DNA of 64,000 nt from assembly GCA_035582835.1 (NCBI GenBank), contig JAYKAV010000422.1:1136754-1200753 (forward strand), in the 5' to 3' direction. Made by a program: the position numbers and the translations under genes. Source of the stretch: Phoebastria nigripes. Taxonomy: Eukaryota > Chordata > Aves > Procellariiformes > Diomedeidae. The notes beneath the pieces were generated by a model that made no database searches, had not been told where the DNA came from, and saw nothing but the letters and a program-made list of their open reading frames with translations. Numbering within the stretch: the first letter of the stretch is position 1; each line of letters opens with the position of its first letter. Below are positions 1-12,175 of this stretch, one piece after another.

Positions 1-3000
1 TTCTAAGCTGAATAAAGCTGCAAGAGAAGCCAGATGCCCATGTTACCACAAGGCTTAGCGAGCTTGTGTTTCAGGAGTCCTTATTTCAAAAACCACATGC
101 TACCTGGCCTGAGCAATAAGTTAGGAATGCACCAGACCCTTGCAAGGAAGACCCACCTGTACTATCACTGCTACTANGATTATCCTCCATAGTTACTAGC
201 CGCATGTAGCTCTGCAGCAGCAGAGCTCAGAGATGCTGCAAAAGAGGAGAGGCATGTTTCACAGCTGGGGAAGCCGAAGCAGGCAGGAAGGCTGGTGCAC
301 AAGGGTCACTAAACCCATCTCTCCCATGTCTCCATCCTCTGCTCTGCCTGATGGGACGCTTGGCTGGCTGCTGCTCTAAAGCAAGAGCAGCTGTTGCCTG
401 TCATGGGAGCAGGAGAATGGGGCAGGGTATTGATGCTTCTTAATTAACAGAATTGTCCGAGTTTCTTTGCTGGCATTGAAATGTATTCTTCACATAGCTG
501 TGCTCTCTGCATTGCAAAATGGTTGCTGCAGCTATTTTTATATGTGTTTTCCCAATCGTTTTTCGTTTTTCATTTTTCTGTGCATCTGCTCCTCGCCTGA
601 TCTTTTTGGGTAGCCAGGAGCTAGGATGAAGTAAGAAAAAAGGAAAACACTGCAGTTTTCCATTTGGGCAGCTGTCTGGAGGCTTCCTCAAAACATTAAG
701 CACCCCCTGAAACTTTGATCTTTTTGCAGTGTTTATGCTGGGCACCCCCCAAAATGGCATCATCTTAAATCACTGCTCTCTTTGGAAAGTGAAGGCCAAG
801 CTGTGGTGGCTAGCAGAGGTGGCTGGCAGCAGGCACGGTAACTGGTGCAAACCTCCCTCCAGAGCCCCCGTGGTCCCTCTGTTTCTCCCACTTTCTCCTT
901 GCTCTTCTCCATCAGCTGCTGCATGGTAGGGGGAATTGGGTGTAACCCATTTAGTCTTACCTCCTTGCTCAGAGCGACTCTCCAATGTGATGACTAGCTC
1001 TTGGCAAAAGGAAGAGCTGTGTGATGAAGGGCCTTTCCATCCGTGTGCCATGTCCCTGCACGGTGGGAACCGGGCTTGTGTCGGGTGGGAGGTGCCACTT
1101 TGCAAAGCCCTCGAGCTGCTGCTCGTGGGGAAAAGCAACCCTGGGAGCGAGGCTGTGCTATCTCTTTCAGAGCAGAATGGCAAAACCCAGATGGGCCTTC
1201 TCCCTCCCTCTCTTGTTCTTTTTCCTCATGAGGGATTTTGATTTCTTGGGAGCAAACAGTATATGATATTTCTTCAGCATGATGGCCCTGATGCGTTTTG
1301 TGGCTGGCAGATCTTGACACCTTATATGTGTGAGCAAATCTACCTGTCGCTCATCCCATGCAAACATTTCCCAGACATGTTTTCATTGCAGGCTGCCTTC
1401 AGGCANGGGGCATACCCGGCAGCCCTTCATAGCTGATGGAGAGATGTTCCTCCTGAACATGATTCCTACTCAAAATCATGCTCTGATCTTTTTTTTCTCT
1501 TCACAGATTATAATCTTTAATAATAATGACTAAAAATAATCTCTAACAAGAATGATTAAATCATTGCCTTGGTCTCCTAGGCTAAATTCAGCCTCCATCT
1601 ATTCAGGAGGTGCCCTTTAGTAATTCAGTCCCGGCAAAGCGCTGGTGGGAAGCCATCACAGCAGAGGTTGGGGCACAGAGCAGAGCCACTTGGCTCCTTC
1701 TGGTGCGGGGTGGCAGAGATGCTGATGTGCAGATAAAACTGTGTGGCAAGAAAGACCAAAGAAGCTGGAGGTGGAGATTGGTTGTGTGGCAGTAGGTAAC
1801 TCTGAAAATTTTGTGGAGTGCGGGGAAGCTTTGTTTTTAGGCAGCATTATTGATAGCTGGAGAGAAAGCGCTGGACTCTTCTGTGCAATTCTGTCACTGT
1901 CTGACATCTGATGGGGAAGCTATTTCTTCACCCAGCCTGTATTGCCATCCAGGCTCGGACTTCAAACTTAATTCAGAGCGAGTAGGAAACCTAGACAAAA
2001 TGCTGAGAGGCTCCTTAGCATAACCCCCATCTCGGGTGAGCTCAGAGATGGACTTTTTCCCCCTGCTCTGTCTTTTAGGGCTTTTTTGCACTCCCTGTGG
2101 GCAGAACACCAGCACGCTCGGGTTGCGTTCTTCCCTTGTCTCTTCAGAGCTGTGCACAAAGTCTGGTTTGTTCCCTTAGGACAAAAGGACAAAGAAACTA
2201 AAGTTCCTCAGCCACAGACCATATACAGTGTCTGTCAAACTCAGCTTTTCCCTTGCTGATATTTCCAGTACTGGGTTTGGGCTGGTTCATAAGCCAAAGC
2301 TTCAATCTAGGCTGTGNTCCCGGTCAGCAGTTTAACTTCTCTTCTTGATGCCTCGGAGGGAGGGAATAAACCCCCATCCTCTGAGTGCCATGCTGTGCAG
2401 AGCTCCCCATATTTGGGGTGTAAAGACGGGGGGTAGCCCATTTCTAAATGTTTATCTCAAGGAAAGAGTTTGGAAAGCACAAAGCATTGGCTCTGGTCCC
2501 ACCAGAGTCAGGTATAAAACTCCAGCTGACCTTCCTGGAAATGATGTTTGGCCAATGCCCAGCAGTTTTGAAAAATCCCACTCCTTTAAAACCTTCTTCA
2601 CTGTGGGCATCTCTGGTCATTGTAGAAAGTCATTTGAGCCTTTCCAATCTTAGAGTGGTGAGCAACGTGTGGTCCCCATGGTCATGGGAACGCTTGAGGC
2701 TGGTGGTCTTATGTGCTCGTCTCCATGCAGCGTGGCAAGAGCTCAGCCCTGGATGCTGCATGGCTGGTGGGGCTCTGCATGGCATGGTCAACAGGCTCTG
2801 TGCAGAACCGCTGCTGAGGCTCTCTGTGTCCAAAAGAGCATGGAGAGCTTGCTGTATGGCCCAAATCTTCCCAATAAACATCAGGCTCTCATGGTAGTGG
2901 NTTGCCCTGTGCTGTTGTTGAACATGCCCGCTTTCATGTGGGATGGGGATGGTTTGAAGGTGTCCTTCAACGTGGCATTTCTATTGGTAGCAAGACAACC

Positions 3001-6000
3001 CAACAAAGCAATGCCTAGAGCAGGAAGGAGAAAAGGGGAAACCCTGCCTGTTTGAAAGGAAGGCAGAGTTTTACTGGGCTTTATTTAATCATAAATGATT
3101 AATATTCCNCTGTTGCTAGAGCTCCTCTGGGGCTATTCCTCCCTGCCTTGATTTTCATTTAGCATGTTCTTAATGCACTGCTTGTATATCTGCTATCCAC
3201 ATCGGAAAGGCACCTCTGCAATATATAACAAACAGGTGAGTGAAAGAGGGGAGAGGAGGAGGATGGAGAGGTATGAGCACAGATGCCTTTTCAGCATGCA
3301 CCGGGTGGCTGGCTCTGCTAGAGAGGACTGGCTGGCAGGTAGTATTGAGAAGTTGGCGAAAGGCTTGCCACACAGCGCGCTGTGCTGTAAGCCAGCAGGC
3401 AGGGAGTTGGGAGGATGGCAGGCATTTTGGTGTGTCCCAGTTGACATCTGGTGCAGGGAAAGAGTGGGAGGGGAAGAGGGAAAAAGGCAGCCCGATTTCT
3501 CAGAGTTAGCTGCCAGCTTCTTCTTTGCCTTTGCCGCCTTGCCAGCTCCTAGCGTTCGAAGTCATGAGGCAGCCCATCCTTTGCCTGAAACCATGAGATG
3601 TTCTTACACCATAAAACCATCCTAATCTCCTCAGCAAAAAGCAATAGTAAATGCCTGGCTCTTTCTGGGGTGGGGGTAAGGTCATGTTTTCAAGAGCTGC
3701 TCTGCAAGCAGAAGAGCCAGAAATGCAGGGCTGATGAGTGAGAGCTGATGCCCTCCCAGAGTGGTTGTGGGGACCAAGCCCCCGCTGCTGGGATGCTGCC
3801 TGTCAGTCAGGGAGGCAGCACAGATTTCAGGCAGTATGTGTTGTGTCAGTGTCCAGATCCTCCACCGTTCCTTTGGATTTCTTGGGTTTGGATGGCCCCA
3901 ACCCAACTCTGACATAGACAAACTCCTAAATCATGTATAGATGTACTTCAAGCTGGGTTGAGTGGGAGAAATGTGGCCTCGCTTCTGTGCTGTTAACACC
4001 AATGCAAGTTCTGACTGGGTTGTAGGGTTTTTTGTATAAAATTTTCTCTTTGCTCTCAAAAAAAGCTAAAGAGAAGAAGATTGGGGTTTTCATGTGTTTG
4101 GGCCTACCTACCCTGTTGTATTTTGTTTCTTAGCAGTAAACACCGTGCTTGGTTGACTGTTCCTGCCTGCTGCTGCCGCCTCCTCATCTTATGTTTCTAG
4201 CACCTGCCAGCTCAGCCAAAATCTGTCAGCAGAAGTCCAAGTGCACTTCCTGACCCACCAGCCCACCCGAAACATCCTAGCCATCCTGGCTGGCTTTCCT
4301 CGACCTTCATCCAGGGCTTACCGGAGCAGATAAATCTCTTTCCGTTGATGATGGGGCATCTATGTCTATATGGGACACCTGTGGTGCCTTAAAATTATTA
4401 GGAAAAAAAAATGTGTTGACCACTGGGAGAAGAGGGGTTTCTTGGTAATTTCAGGAACAGTCCAACATTGCAACACTCTCCATTTGGAAAAGGCATCAAT
4501 GCTCAAATTCGTGTCCCCAGCACAGGGTTGTTAACAGTGTCTGTCGTTGCCCTTTCCCACTCCCTGCTGGCAGGGACAAGGCAAGAGGGCTCTCAACCCT
4601 AACGTGCAATCTGGGTCCCACCTGCACCTGAAAATTTGTCAGTGTTATAGCTGTTTCTCTATGGGTTTTGTTCCTCTTCACCTCCTTCAATGCATGCTGT
4701 GTTTTAGCAGATGCATGTATATGTTACAGACTGAGCTGCAGACAATATAACAGATCTGTTATGCAGTTACTCATACCACTGGAGAACAAGGCAGCTTTTG
4801 AGAGGAGAGACACCAAGAATATCTTGGTGATAAACCTATTTTGTAAAGGATTTGCAGCCGCCTGTAAGAAAATCAGCGGTAGCCTTACATTCCTCATTGA
4901 TTTCTGGGCTGAAATATGGAGAGCAAAGATTTGGTTCAAAGGACCATGATGTTTATAGTTGTTGGCTACATACTGAAAAACAAGCCTATTTGGTCATTCA
5001 TTAACCAGAAAGAAGCAAACAAAATAGAAGATTGTTTATTCAAGAGGCAGTTTATGCTCACCAAGTTGAAACAAATGCCTTTATTTCATTTTGTGAAGTA
5101 ATTTTCTAAGCAATTAGTTTCATCCTTAGCCCTTGTAGTCGTGATATACTGACAAATATTTTCCCACAGCCCAGGTAATGGCAAATGGCTTTTCCATAAA
5201 ACCCCAGCTAGTCTTCTGGGAATCTTGTTTTGTGAAGAGATGACAGTTGAGTGAAATGTGCTTCCCCAAACCCTTTTTCCAGTTTTAGCTTGGCTGGACA
5301 CCATCACTGGAGAGAAGAAATTTGTTCATCAGAGTTTTAAGAATCCCTGCAGACACATGAGCTTGTGGGATAATGAGTAATTCAGCTTAATGTGATTGCA
5401 CACACCAGAGCTACCTATTGCTGTTCTTGTCAGACCTTTGGGATGTGGGAAAAGATTTGGGATTTGTTAATCTGTGTGTAACTCATGCACTGAATAAGGC
5501 CCTGGAGTGCTGAAGCACATTCATTTACCCAAGTCTTATTAGTCAAAATATGTAAGGCTGTGTTTAATGTCAAGGTGGGCTTCAAGAAACATTTGTTTCT
5601 AAGAAATCTGATTGAGGACCTTTTGGAAACCCGGAGTCCCTGTCTGTAGGGAGGCCACTGCAGTCCTCTTGGTTTCNGTGTGATCACAGGCATCCTTAAA
5701 GGTAACCTTGTGCTCAAGTGATGTGTTGGATCAGGGCTCAGGAAAATGCAGAAGAACATTTTTATTGCTGAAGACCTTTTGCTATTGAAGACCTGTTGCA
5801 GTAGCTTTTACAGGGAAGATGCTTACACTGTGCAATGTGTGTTGTACGAAACTCATGGGTATGGTAAGGAAAATGTTAGTTCTTGCAGGCCAGACACCAG
5901 TGTCACCTAAGGGATAGTGGCCTTGTCACAGGCAGTCTGTTGAATATTGGTTGTATAATAGCAGAGGCTTCTCATAGATCGCACATATCTGTCTTTTAAG

Positions 6001-7111
6001 AAGATTAAACGTGGGCAACTTTTAATGGAGGAAAGCAGAAGAGAAAGGGTTGGATCCAGCACTAGCAGCATTTCACTGTGTAAATTTTAACTTACTTGAT
6101 TCTGGGAAACTACCAGTGTTTTAACTGTTGCCTAGAGGCTGGCAAAGATGGTGCTTGTGCCTGAGGGGTTTGCAGGATTCCTGTCTTACTTTTTTTAATG
6201 GAGAAAAATTAACAAATAAGACAGTCCCTAGCTATTTCTTAAGTTTGTACTGATATGAATAGCAGCTGAAGACAAACGTCTTGGTCTCTGCCTGACATTT
6301 GTGGTGATGAGTCACCTAAGGAACCGACCAGCCCCGTGTTAGCTAACTCTGCACGGGCAGCCAGGTACTGGTAACTGCTGGGAGCCAGCCAGGATGGGTT
6401 TAATCCAATGGTATGGGGAGAGGAGGTAACACAGGCAGTGAGGTTTGGGCTCCTCACTGAGGACCCCTTCCTGCACAGCCCGGCTCTGGCTGTGCATCCC
6501 CCAGGCTCATCCCCCAGCCTTTGCCTTCGGTCCCACTAACTGCGACCGAGTCACCCATCCCCATGTTCCCCCATGTCCGGCAAACTGAAATCAGACGACG
6601 ATGACTCTGTAAGGGTAACGGAGATCTATTTTGGGGAAGCAGGTCAGATTTGAGTGTGAGCGCGTTGGTTGCCTGCATGCGTCTGCCACGGCAGAGCCCG
6701 CGGATGGGCTGACATTTCAGTGCATCCTGTTTACACTGCAGCCCAGACAGTGGGAGAAGTATTTTTAAACAAAAATGCAGAGCGCATTGTAATCACCCTG
6801 TGTTAAGGAAACAAACATTTTTGCCACAATGCAAAACATTTGCTCAAGATTTAGGATTCCTTTCCCTTAAGCTATCTGCAAAACATAAACTCTGACTTTT
6901 TCCCTCCTCTTCCACCGAATTCCTCACTGTGGTCCTGTGATACACCCGATGGAGAAATGTTTGCCATAGGTAACAGTTTCACATTTTTTGCAATCACATT
7001 TGATTGCTGAGCATTTCTTGTTTTGAAATGTCAGGCGTGTCTGTCCAAATCAACTGACTGCTGCTTGCACTGCAAGCAATGCCTGTATTTTGACAACATC
7101 TTTACACCGAA
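1..7111. other. Upstream non-coding DNA
   Basis: No frame here has a recognisable domain, convincing splice-site pairing or similarity to a known family. Composition is ordinary with modest T and A runs. I see no identifiable mobile element or RNA gene, and the frames of about 130-150 codons are within chance expectation for the GC content. Confidence 0.65.
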
Positions 7112-7130
7112 GGGGGGGGGGGGGGGGGGG
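7112..7130 (+). repeat. Poly-G tract (G19)
   Basis: Nineteen consecutive G residues followed by CGGG. It could form an intramolecular G-quadruplex. The exact length is uncertain because such runs are error-prone. Confidence 0.85.
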
Positions 7131-10100
7131 CGGGAATCCAGGCTAAAAATGACCCTCCTTGCTAAAAATACTGTGGACAGGAATAGAGAATTCACCANAC
7201 TCTTTTGCAGACTCACGTGTGCTTTGGGTTTATTATAGGATTAGAGCTGCCAAACTACGCTGAAGGCTGCGGTTGAGTTTCCATAATAAGTCTGTTTTTT
7301 GGCTTCTCCCCAAAACCGTGAAAGACTTCATAGATGCTGCAAAATCCATAGGTAGGTAGCCTTTAGGATGAAGGCGTGGGTGTATGCAAGTTGCTTTGCT
7401 TTCTGTAGCTAAATTTTGAAGCGGGGTGCCTGGAGCAGCCTGGCTATGGGGAGCATCGTGCCCTGGTGTGTGCCTTCCCGGTGGCCACTGGACTGGGGAT
7501 CAACTGCTGCCGGCCACCTTGGCTGGGAAGAGCGTGTTGTCACTGGAATGAGGGGTGGATTTTGCCCATCCCACATTACACCCCTCACTGGGCAGAACCA
7601 TGATGGCAGAAAACCTCGTCTGAAAATCAGGCTTTGTCCTAGCAAAGCTTTTTGTCCTACCTTTGTCCTCCTAATGCTGGTGAAGAGGACTAAGAGGCAG
7701 GTGGGCCAAAAGACCCTTTTGTAGAAGACACTTAATTGGGAATAGAAGCATTATGACCGCATTAGCATTTAATCAAAAGCATATAGCAAAAAAAGCATAT
7801 AGCAAAAAAACCCCCAACCCATTGCTGCCTTTTCGTGTGACAAAGTTGAAGGAGTAAAAGTTTCAGGATGGCTTCCAAGCGGGGATCACCTCGGGGTACT
7901 GTATTGGGCTGACGCTGCCTCATCATCCTTCCTGCTTTCCCTTTTCTTTTTTTTTTTTAATGTGGTTTTATTCTTCAACGTGCAGGATACGTTATTTTGC
8001 AAGAGCTTAATCTATAAAAAGCAACAAGTATGCTGAAGCCTTGTCTTAGCTGGGAACAGCTCTGCCACTCCGAGTTATCAAACTCCTTTTGCAGAGCACG
8101 TGCCGTGAAGGGAAGCAGCAATACCTGAGGGGACTAACCCAGATAATTTGAACAGCACCGTCTCTTGCTACTAGCAATGAAAAATAGCTGCTGCAGGTTG
8201 TTACTGTAAAAAGCCAAGCGGGCAGACAGGTGCCATCAGCTTTCCAAGTGCTAAAACTGCACAGAGGCCAGCTTATCACCCTCGCTTGCACCATCATGTC
8301 TCTTGGTCAGGCTACATCTGCAGTGCATGAGGGATTTGAAACACCTTGCAGCTGGCGGTAACGATAATAAGGCTAATAAATAGACTGGTTGCTTGCAAAA
8401 TGATAATTTGTTCCAAAATAGTCCTTATTAATAGCACAGGGATGGCGGTGGCCATCTGGGACCTCAGCTATGCAAACCGCTACAAGAATTTGCTCAGGCT
8501 TTGCTTTATTCTGCGGCTGATGGGGAGCCACGGCTGCTGCTGCTGGTTTTGTCCTAGGTCAAATGGGTGCTAAAATTGGGGAGTGTTTCCTTGGTGAAAT
8601 CTATTTCCAGTCAAAACATCTATTTGTTGCTCTGCATATTTCATAACATGACCACGAAAAGCATTGACCCCTTGAGAAACATGGCTGACTCCAGGAGACT
8701 TACCCCCTTGACGAACTTGGCCTGCTTTATTTCTTAACGGCATTTCAGAGCTAATTAAAACCCTCCCATGCAGATAAGCAAGAAGAAAAGAAGAAAGGGG
8801 GGGGGGGGGGGGAAGAAAGAAAGAAAAATCCTCCAAGCCTCCCCCAAAGGTCAAGCAATGCCACAAGCTGTGATGAATGTGTCCATTTTTCAGCTCGGGC
8901 GCAAGGCTATCCAGAGCTGTGACATTTCCCTGGTAAAAGTCAATAGCAAGTCCTAGGTTTGTAATACAGCATGCAATTTGCCTGCCTTTTCTTTTTCCTT
9001 CTCCCATTTCCAGTTTAAGGATGTGATGGTCTGTAGCAATCCCCATCTCTGTACCAATGATGTCAGCAGGTCTCATGCATGTGGGGTGCAGAGAGCTGCA
9101 GGACCACCCCAATGAGACCTGCTCTGTCTGGGAGATGGGGGGACCAAGGGACCAGCTGCTGGGAGAGGGCAGATCTGTGCCTGCAGTTTAATTGTGGATG
9201 CAGGCACCATTACTTGCCTGTGCTGCATATTAGCAACAGGACAGAGCCAGGGCTGCTGTCTTTGTGCTCGACTTATTTTCCTCCAGTGCAGAGATGCAAG
9301 CCTGAGAGCCTGGGGCCTCGCCTCCCGCTCGCCCTGTGGTTCAGAGCAGTTGTATAGTGGGATGCAAGCGCTGGATGTGCTGGCGGGGTGCTTTGGCATA
9401 TGTGACCCAGGTGCCTGGGGAGGAAACCAAACCAGAAGCTGCCTCCACATGNATGTCAAAACAGGTCCGGCCCCATCTGGGGTGGCTCAGACCAATTCTC
9501 AGTCCTTGTGGCAGGGACACCCAGTCTGGGGGACCAGACCAGACCTCATCCGAAATAAAACCTCTGAACCGCTTATAGCGCGGGGGCACCAGCTGCCTTG
9601 GTCCATTGACCCATTCCTATCGTGCTGAATTACTTGCTAATTATAACTTGGAGGCAGACCTTTCCACCCCTGCCCTGCTGAGCTATGCCAGTCCTCCCAG
9701 CAAGCTGCTGGTAAGGTTTACCAGTATCTGTTACTGTCAAGTGCCAGGACTTCATCCTAGCGCACAGCTGGCTCCGGCTGCACTATGCCAGTGAGGGTCT
9801 GTTACATTTAAAGCTTGCCAAGTTTTCATTTTAGAAGCAAAGACTGAAGCTCTGAGGCCCTCCTACACCCCCCACTTCCCCCTGGGATTTGGCTGTGGGG
9901 GTGCCTGAAGAGGTTCACGGGGACACGATGGCAGGAGGGGAGACCACGCGTCCCCACCGCTGCTGGCACAGGAAGGGGAAAAAATTNATCGGCAAATGAG
10001 TCATGTGCGAGCAAATCCAGAGCTGTTTCACTGCCCCCCTTCTCCGCACCCACTGTTTTGGGAGATGTTAAGAAGAGATGCGAGCTCTTCTATAGTTGAA

Positions 10101-12100
10101 GTCAAAGCTGCCTGCCAATAATAGACATGTTCTTTCTCTTTAGTTCACCCACACAGGTTGATCCGTGTTTTTTATTAAAAATAAGGGAAGGCATTTTAAA
10201 GTTATAATGATTGGGGGGAAAAAAAAAAACCAAACCATAACTATTCCTTATGTTGTTGTTGGGTTTGGGGGTTTATTTGGCTCAACCATATTTTTGGCTT
10301 GGCTTAGAAAGCCTGTGCTCGTCTGTCTGCTTTGTTGGCCTTTCTAAGAATATATGCTTGGTACACAGGGGGAAAAATTAATAGCAAAATGTAGTTTTCC
10401 CTAGGGTTTCTGAACCAGGCGTGAGAGCCTGTGCTTCAACCTGACCAGCGAGAAGCGGGTTAGCTGCTGTGGCAAGCCCACAGCAGGCAATATCTTTATT
10501 TTCCCTTTCTTCTGTGGCTGCCATCTCTGTCACGGGTGTAGGAGCTGCTTTTGGGCACACAACATCACTGAGGGGTTGCATGGAAAGGGGTACAAGAGGT
10601 GATACNCTGAAGCCTAGACAAGGATGAAGGGGATGAGAGAAATTGGGGAATGAGGTAGGTGAAGTGAAAAGGAAGGAGATGTGGGTGGGAGGATAAAGAA
10701 ATGGGGACCTCAGAGCTGCATGCCATGCTTTTAAGAAGAGGCTAACGAGGATACCAAGTAGACAGATATATGCAGAGAACTATATATAGAAACACCTACA
10801 GATGCACACAGATAAATATGTCTCTGAAGAGATTATAAATGATATGAGCAAAATGTATCTATATACACACACATCATCTAACAACAAATGACTTCTGAAA
10901 TCTGTACTTGTCAGTGCTCATATCAGTACTGATCTATAAATCCAGCACAACAGGTCCATTGTTCTCTAAATAGCCACTTATTTTGACCCTGTATAACATT
11001 TGCAAGAATCGGGAAACAAAATGTAACATAGGTAAGTGAAGCAAATTGCATAGAAACAGGGATGAATGATGCCCTACAGGGCACGTGCTGGAGGAAACTC
11101 TGCGCTTGCAACTCTTTATCTCTGGACACTCTGAAGATGAGGCCTTGTAACTGCATGAAACTCATTGTGAGGGAAGGACCTATTTGGTACATTAGCTGGG
11201 CACTTTAGTCTTCCCCACTGAAATCTGTTCTCTGGCAGCATACCTTGTTCACCTGAGCATCCCCAGGGCTTAGAGAAATTGAAATCATTGAGGGAAAAAA
11301 AAAAAATAGCAAAGCAAAGCAAAAAAAAAAAAAAAAAGCTCTGAAGCACTAGCTAGGCTGAACGCACTTTTCACATGTCCTCTGGTGTGTGCTGACAAGG
11401 AGTTATTTTAAAAAAAGGTGAAACAAGGGGCCCAAACACTGGTGTGGGGTGCATACTCTGCAGAGATCCCTGCAGTGGGAGCAAAGCAGTCCCTCATGGG
11501 GGGGATGCTCTGTACCAAAGCAGACAGCCATTTGTCATCAAAGGACAGCAAATTCAGTGGGATTTGAGTCCTTTTCACAGGATCTGGGGAAACACCCAAG
11601 CCAGTACTAAATTACTATTCAAAAATTCAAAGGTTTATTATTTACTACATGTGTCACAGGAGGCTGTAGGAACTTTGCCAGGGCTCTAAGCAAGCAGAAG
11701 AAAAAGATGGCTTATACCTCCAAGAGCTTATCTGGGGCTAAAAACTTATCGGTAAATGCAATGTCACCTGCAGAGAGCCACGAAGCCCCAGAGAAGTTTA
11801 ATCCCAGTATGTGCAGAGTAAGATACTACAGGAAATGGAAAATTTTTCCATAAGTCCCGCTTTCTGGGCTACGGAAATGATGTGCCCTGCGGACTTGGAT
11901 TCTTGATTTTGACCAAATGGTTTCACAGCAGTGCCTGAAGCAGGGGCTGGGGCGTGGGGGATGCCCCACACCAGGCTCCCTCACAGAGGGAGAAGCCTGT
12001 GCTGGGGTGCAGGTATCATCTGCAGTGGAGTATGCACTACGATTTGAATTGGTTTTCCTTTGTCAGCCTTATTTCTTTACAAATAAACACTCTGATAAAG
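7131..12100. other. Upstream non-coding DNA
   Basis: Non-coding as far as can be judged. It contains a short tandem AAAAGCATATAGC-type repeat near 7,776-7,808, the purine tract at 8,777-8,829 and an A-rich patch at about 11,295-11,338 with AGCAA repeats. No element family is recognised. Confidence 0.6.
8777..8829 (+). repeat. Polypurine tract with central G16 and mirror-like GAAA flanks
   Basis: G16 at 8,797-8,812 is flanked on the left by AAGAAGAAAAGAAGAAA and on the right by AAGAAAGAAAGAAAAA. The + strand is almost purely purine for about 50 bases and roughly mirror-symmetric about the G run, the arrangement that favours intramolecular triplex (H-DNA). Confidence 0.8.
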
Positions 12101-12105
12101 GACTT

Positions 12106-12114
12106 CTCTTTTTT

Positions 12115-12170
<56 letters not shown>

Positions 12171-12175
12171 CTTTT
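12106..12175. repeat. Long poly-T tract (up to T43 uninterrupted)
   Basis: A CTCT start leads into T18, a single C, then T43 at 12,128-12,170, another C and TTTT. On the minus strand it reads as a long A tail, but the adjoining sequence is not a recognisable retroposon or processed gene. Confidence 0.9.

Noticed and set aside
8570..9112. Minus-strand frame of 180 codons
   Set aside because: It reads through the G16 polypurine tract as a proline run, has no domain, and shows no splice or start-context support.
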